DNA from: Planoprotostelium fungivorum
Lineage: Eukaryota; Evosea; Variosea; Cavosteliida; Cavosteliaceae
Assembly: GCA_003024175.1 (NCBI GenBank)
Contig: MDYQ01000001.1
Coordinates: 464,548 to 528,547, forward strand
Direction: 5' to 3'
DNA: 64,000 nucleotides
In this document: positions 59,892 through 64,000 of the stretch, piece by piece
Layout of the letters: each line of letters starts with the position of its first letter
Numbering within the stretch: the first letter of the stretch is position 1
The notes under the pieces: generated by a model
Seen by the model: the letters and a program-made list of their open reading frames with translations, nothing else
What the model was told of the DNA's origin: nothing
Database searches by the model: none
Position numbers and translations under genes: made by a program

Positions 59892-61554
59892 TTATCTTCT
59901 TCCACCTCTTCCGCCTCTTCCACCTCTACTTGCGTTGGAGGTGTAGTTGTATCCCTTAGTCTTCTGCGCTCTGTCTACCGCGCTAACCAGCTGTCCATTG
60001 AGCTCTTCCTTGGACGGCACGGCCAGCTTCAAGACCTGATACCACTCTGCGTAATCTCTGAGCTGCTGCACCCTTCCCACAGCCTCCTTCAGTGACTTCT
60101 CCATCTCCTCTGTGGGAAATCCCAGATTCGCATCGTATCGCTCGCAGATCTGCTCCAGTGACATCCCTTGTGGCTTGGCGATGTCCATGAACAGCACCTG
60201 GAAGGCCAGCAGGTTGCGTGATACCGCCGTGGCGGGAAAGGTGAGCTGGAGACGCTGCTCTGCCTTCATGCCGAGGTCACCCAGGCTGGCGTTGTCCCTC
60301 AGGTACCACATGACGTTCCTCATGTTGGCCTCGTCCAGATAGGCGGGGGCGATCTCAGTCCAAGTCCACTGTCGGCTGGCCGTGAGGAGAGCCAGCCACT
60401 CGCCGACGTTGGGGGTGGCCTTCTTGTCTCGCTGGGAGGGCTCCTTGACGAAGGCTCTGATCTTCTCCTCTAATGCCACAGACACACCCTTCACGTGGAT
60501 GGCGGACCACAGGAAGAGTCGGTGGAGGAAGAAAAATCCGTGGAGTGCCCTCTCACTCGCGAACCTGAAAGGGATGAGCTTCACGACGTCACGATGAGAA
60601 TCTCTCTTCACCTCTTTCCGTTCATGAAGGTGACCACCGTGGAGTTGAGAAGCTTGGGCAACACGAAGAGACAAGCGGAGGCGAGATCCTTGTGTCCACT
60701 GATCTCCAGCATCGACTTCTCAAACTGTGCAGCGAAGAGCTTGCTCTCCCTACCGATGACGAGGGGCACGAAATGAGCCAGCTTCTCTCTCATGACCGAC
60801 TCGGCCTGTCCACCTCCCACCTCCAGCTGCTGGAATCCATCCAGGGTCATGAATTCACAGGGTGACGTCAGCTGTGGGTTCTGTGGTGTTCCATTTCGAG
60901 CCACTCCAAAGCCCCAGATGGCATCTGACGAGGGGTCGTACAGCTCCTTCGTGGCGTAGCAGGTCAGATCGGGGTGGATGGCCTTGGGCAGTGCGGCCTG
61001 AGGTTGATCCAAGAAGGGAGGGTATGGCTTGTTGGGGGTGTGACCGCAGTCGGGGCAAGAGAAGGCCTTGGTGAGCTTGGATCTCACGGGCCAGCTGCCA
61101 TCGTTGCACTGCTCGAGGAAGGCGATGAGATTGAGGAGGACCGTCTGGACGGTGTATGAGGGAGACCATCCTGTTCCCTCCTCCTTGGCCCATTCGGTGT
61201 GGATCTGGGCGAAATCGGAGAAGATGGAGAGACACACCTGAAACGATCGATCAGTCAAGGATGTGATGAAAAAATACACACCTTCGTCCCCTTCTTTCCT
61301 CGTGTGTTAGCACCCACTCCGAGTGGAATTCCGTTGGGCATGAATTCAGCACTGGGTGATACGGCTGGATATGTCGTTGGGAAATAGAGGATCACGTGAT
61401 AAACATCCCTGTCTGGACCACCAACGAAGTTACAGTGCCATTCGAAGAGGTCATTGTCCAGAGGAGCGGCCGATACACCCTCCATCGGGTTCGATTGCAG
61501 CTCTCGCAGATCGGCCTGCAGACGCTTGATGGCCTTTGAGGATTGTTGGTTCAT
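59892..61554 (-). CDS. E2 (UBC-fold) fusion protein with Cys motif and RGG tail
   Basis: Residues 1-150 form a ubiquitin-conjugating fold: SSKAIKRLQADLRELQSNPM (helix 1), EWHCNFVGGPDRDVYHVILY with FPTTYPAVSPSAEFMPNGIP, then GTKVCLSIFSDFAQIHTEWA (a Cys near residue 93 at the E2 active-site place), and GTGWSPSYTVQTVLLNLIAF. The canonical HPN tripeptide is altered (MPN). Next is a CPDCGHTPNKPYPPF Cys-x2-Cys motif, then a second conserved-looking region (DAIWGFGVARNGTPQNPQLT, SPCEFMTLDGFQQ, KLAHFVPLVIGRESKLFAAQ). A long helical part follows (LHGFFFLHRLFLWSAIHVKG, TEEMEKSLKEAVGRVQQLRD). The end is RGGRGGRGGRR. Family knowledge suggests E2-like proteins with such C-terminal extensions exist in some protists and fungi, but I cannot give a named orthologue. 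Ligase or E2 activity is inferred from the Cys. Confidence 0.7.
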
Positions 61555-61828
61555 TTATGTTGTTCGTTTCGATTATGAAGATGGTGTGAACCAAGTCTGA
61601 TGGTTCATTCGGTGAAGGAAGGCGATTCAGGTAACACTCGAGTTTCTCAGGTGAGAAGCATTTGGGACTCTCTTTTGTGGTTTGTTTAGAACCTGCACCT
61701 CTTACGAAGATCGATACCAGCGGCACTCACTCTCTCTGTCAAACAGTCGTCACCTGGGCCCAGTTGAAGAAAATCCCAAATTAAAGCTCGGATTGCGAGA
61801 GGTTAAATTAAGTTCATCGACGCACCAC

Positions 61829-62251
61829 ATGTATAGAAGCCGTTTGTCTCCCGGCAGGTTCAGTGGCGAATATCAAGACAGATGGAACGCAGATCTTCAG
61901 GAGCAGATCGTATCTCTCATCGCCGAAAGCCACACGCCTGGAGCTGTAATGGACGCTGCGTGGATGGATTTCGGCCTTGAATCATCAACACCAGCCAGCA
62001 TGAGTAGTAAATTGGTGTCCGACATCACACAGGGTGATGATGAGTGACAAAATCTCCTTCTCACCGAATCAGTTCAATCTGACGTCTATAAATTGAAGGA
62101 GACAATTCAAAAACAGCAGCGCACCACTGATCCAGTCGTCTCGACACAATATAAAACTGTCCTCCATAATGTGCAGGAATTGGACGCAGCGACACAACAA
62201 TTGGTATCTCACAACAATAAGAAATCTCTACATCTCAACGACAGCAAGTGA
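61829..62251 (+). CDS. Small coiled-coil protein, unknown
   Basis: Two exons: MYRSRLSPGRFSGEYQDRWN, then LQEQIVSLIAESHTPGAVMD and SMSS, then across an intron (gtgatgatgag...cgaatcag) VQSDVYKLKETIQKQQRTTD and LHNVQELDAATQQLVSHNNK, with stop TGA at 62249. The second exon is a typical amphipathic helix. I do not recognise the protein. The next gene starts 31 bp downstream on the same strand, so either its promoter lies within this gene or the two form one transcription unit. Confidence 0.5.
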
Positions 62252-62282
62252 GATCACATCACCACTTAGACTCATTCTGATT

Positions 62283-62842
62283 ATGACGGACAGACCGTCC
62301 AGCAGCAAGATGACATTCAGAGACATCGAAGATAACAAATTCAAGTCGTCCAATGAGAAGAAAGAATCACAGAGAGCCTTCTCAAATCTACACAATAGTT
62401 CGCCAGAGAAGAAGAAACCGTCACAACTCAATCGAGTGAGTCTCGCACGGACACCATCTCCGTCTGATGATAAGGCGCAGTATGGCACGCTGTGGTACAT
62501 ACCACCGAATCAATGGAACCAGCTCGAGAAGGACAGAGAGGGGTACGAAGCGAAACAGAGCGGACATCTCTTAGACAATCGACCTCAATCGGCAAGTCCA
62601 CGATCCAAGATGGAACGAGAGAGGTGATGCGCGCTGATTTACGATCATCAATCGATGTCAATGTCTAAATGTGAATCAGTGCGAAACCGGCGGTACCCTC
62701 CACGAAAAAAATGCTTCGCGAATACAGAGTGATGCAACAACACAAGAACCACAACACGCGGCCTCTATCTGCACCTCTACCCAGGAGGAGCAGCGACCAC
62801 GCTCTCCCTTCATCTTCACATGAGACACTCGACGCCGACTGA
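62283..62842 (+). CDS. Small basic disordered protein, unknown
   Basis: The ATG at 62283 gives MTDRPSSSKMTFRDIEDNKF, then EKKESQRAFSNLHNSSPEKK, KAQYGTLWYIPPNQWNQLEK and GHLLDNRPQSASPRSKMERE. After a 60-nt intron (gtgatgcgcg...gaatcag) it ends with AKPAVPSTKKMLREYRVMQQ and PLSAPLPRRSSDHALPSSSH. It is rich in Ser, Lys, Arg and Pro, with several SP/TP sites that proline-directed kinases could use, and looks disordered apart from short helices. No family is recognised. It might be a continuation of the preceding gene with an alternative splice, but each has its own start and stop. Confidence 0.5.
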
Positions 62843-62938
62843 TGTCTTTGTCACATCATGCACATGAACCCAAACTGTAACTATCCCGTTCGAACGAAAT
62901 GAAAAATGTCTCGATCGTTTTCTTTACAAAAATTCGTC

Positions 62939-64000
62939 TCATTGTAGATCCGTGAGAGCTCTTCGAAACTGTTCGTCTGTTGTCATCATCATCAGCATGC
63001 GGCACTCATTCATGATGGATGTGATGAAGGATAATATGTTGGTGTCATGGACGATGAAGAAGATGGTGATGATGGTGATGAGATGTCTCACAGAGAGCGA
63101 TGGTCACAGCTGTTCCAGGTGCGATCCACAGTATACGAGCACCCATACCCCTTGTGAAAGCTCTCACTCCTTCCTCTCTCATTGTCCTCTGTAATATCTT
63201 CCAAGCTCCATTGTGTCCGTCCTTCTTACTCACCTACCACCGTTAAACGTCCACGTCATCACGATCGTCTTCATCATCACCTGCACTCGCGTCTTGATGA
63301 CGTCCATCGGACACGTGATGGCGGCAGAGAAAGCTCCGGCGGCGGCACCGCTGATGAGCTGAGACCAGAAGGGAATGTCTCTCACGTCTTTGCTGTTCGT
63401 GATGTCTTTCGCCTGATGAGATGTGAGAAAGATGGAGTCGATGATGAACGGACCGCTCTCTTTAGCTGTTCGTAGACGGTGAAGTATATGGCAACGAAGG
63501 GACCGAAGGTTGCGATGGCAGGGAGGAAGCCTCTGTATAGTCCCAGCGGGCCCTCTTCTCTGATGATGGTCTTCAACGCATGCCAAGATCCTCTGTACCT
63601 AGCTCTCGTTTCAGATTCCATTCGTCTTGATCGTGGACGGATCGTCTTCGAAGACTTTCGGATGGAATGGACTCACTTGGCTTCTTTGTTCTGTTGGATC
63701 TGAAGTCTCTGTTTCACGACGTCCATGGGTACCCATACGAGGGAACCACAGATGTCTGCCCAGGCTCCAGAGATGAGATGGACCCAAGATGATTTCTTCT
63801 CGTCTCCCACAGTCGACTGCAGATTCTTCTTAGCCCATTCGTAACCTCCAAAGTAGAGGGCGTGGGCGGGAACGGTACACACGCCGACTGTTTGATTCAG
63901 TCCGATGGAAAATGTGATCGCACGAACCGATGGGAAATCCCTTATAGAGGGCAGAGACTCCCTCGTGCTTGATGATAGACTGAAATGCATTGAGGGTTCC
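62939..64000 (-). CDS. Mitochondrial carrier family (SLC25) protein, 5' partial
   Basis: Entering from the right edge: GTLNAFQSIIKHEGVSALYK with GFPIG, VCTVPAHALYFGGYEWAKKN, WVHLISGAWADICGSLVWVP, then the carrier signature PMDVVKQRLQIQQNK. The next repeat is WHALKTIIREEGPLGLYRGF with LPAIATFGPFVAIYFTVYEQ; the third has FWSQLISGAAAGAFSAAITC with PMDVIKTRVQ, REEGVRAFTRGMGARILWIA and, across the last intron, PGTAVTIALYEQFRRALTDL. Two Px(D/E)xx(K/R) signatures and the REEG..GLYRGF loops are present; the first repeat is mostly beyond the window. The transported substrate cannot be told from what is visible. It sits in the inner mitochondrial membrane. The stop TGA is at 62939-62941. Confidence 0.9.

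Noticed and set aside
1-64000. tRNA genes, transposons, CRISPR arrays and prokaryotic operons
   Set aside because: No cloverleaf with A and B boxes, no transposase or reverse transcriptase motifs, no spaced repeats, and introns throughout argue against a bacterial origin.

Overview
This 64 kb window is nuclear DNA of a unicellular eukaryote. Genes lie on both strands, nearly all are cut by many GT-AG introns of about 30-60 nt, all three stop codons are used as stops, and intergenic spaces are tens to a few hundred bases. I see no tRNA, rRNA, transposon or CRISPR array. An axonemal dynein heavy chain and IFT20 show that the organism builds a flagellum. The gene set (TFIIA, RNase P p30, complex I-like subunit, gamma-tubulin complex protein, LEM/HEH nuclear-envelope protein, acetate kinase) would suit a flagellated amoeba or related protist. 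An amoebozoan such as a flagellated protosteloid amoeba is my guess, not shown by the sequence.

Layout: 1-1.7 kb, secreted repeat protein (partial, minus). 2.3-4.2 kb, coiled-coil protein (minus). 4.6-5.7 kb, ABHD17-like hydrolase. 5.9-7.3 kb, protein phosphatase methylesterase. 7.6-10.1 kb, F-box/LRR protein. 10.1-10.9 kb, two small unknown genes. 11.1-26.0 kb, a single giant dynein heavy-chain gene (minus). 26.6-27.1 kb, complex I-like subunit. 27.2-27.6 kb, IFT20. 27.7-30.0 kb, SRC1/MAN1-like inner nuclear membrane protein. 30.5-32.1 kb, acetate kinase. 32.1-35.3 kb, gamma-tubulin complex protein. 36.1-36.6 kb, two doubtful small genes. 36.9-38.8 kb, folylpolyglutamate synthase. 38.8-41.0 kb, PARP6/8-type ADP-ribosyltransferase. 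41.2-42.4 kb, two unknowns. 42.7-43.5 kb, SUZ-domain protein. 43.5-44.8 kb, TFIIA large subunit. 44.8-49.5 kb, lysosomal alpha-mannosidase. 49.8-51.4 kb, C2HC zinc-finger protein. 51.6-52.7 kb, RNase P p30. 52.7-53.5 kb, unknown membrane protein. 53.5-54.6 kb, class 3 lipase. 55.2-56.7 kb, seven-helix membrane protein. 56.9-59.6 kb, ribonucleotide reductase large subunit. 59.9-61.6 kb, E2-fold fusion protein. 61.8-62.8 kb, two small unknowns. 62.9-64 kb, mitochondrial carrier (5' partial).

Genes are not arranged by pathway. Recurrent themes are flagellum/microtubules (dynein, IFT20, GCP), nucleotide and one-carbon metabolism (RNR, FPGS), lysosome/secretion (mannosidase, lipase), and a handful of E2F-like TTTSGCGGGAA sites just upstream of growth/division-type genes (RNR, GCP, the coiled-coil protein, the nuclear-envelope protein). 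Convergent neighbours often have only 16-60 bp between stop codons. Exon joins were made by eye from reading frame, GT/AG and family similarity; outer coordinates given are start codon to stop codon.
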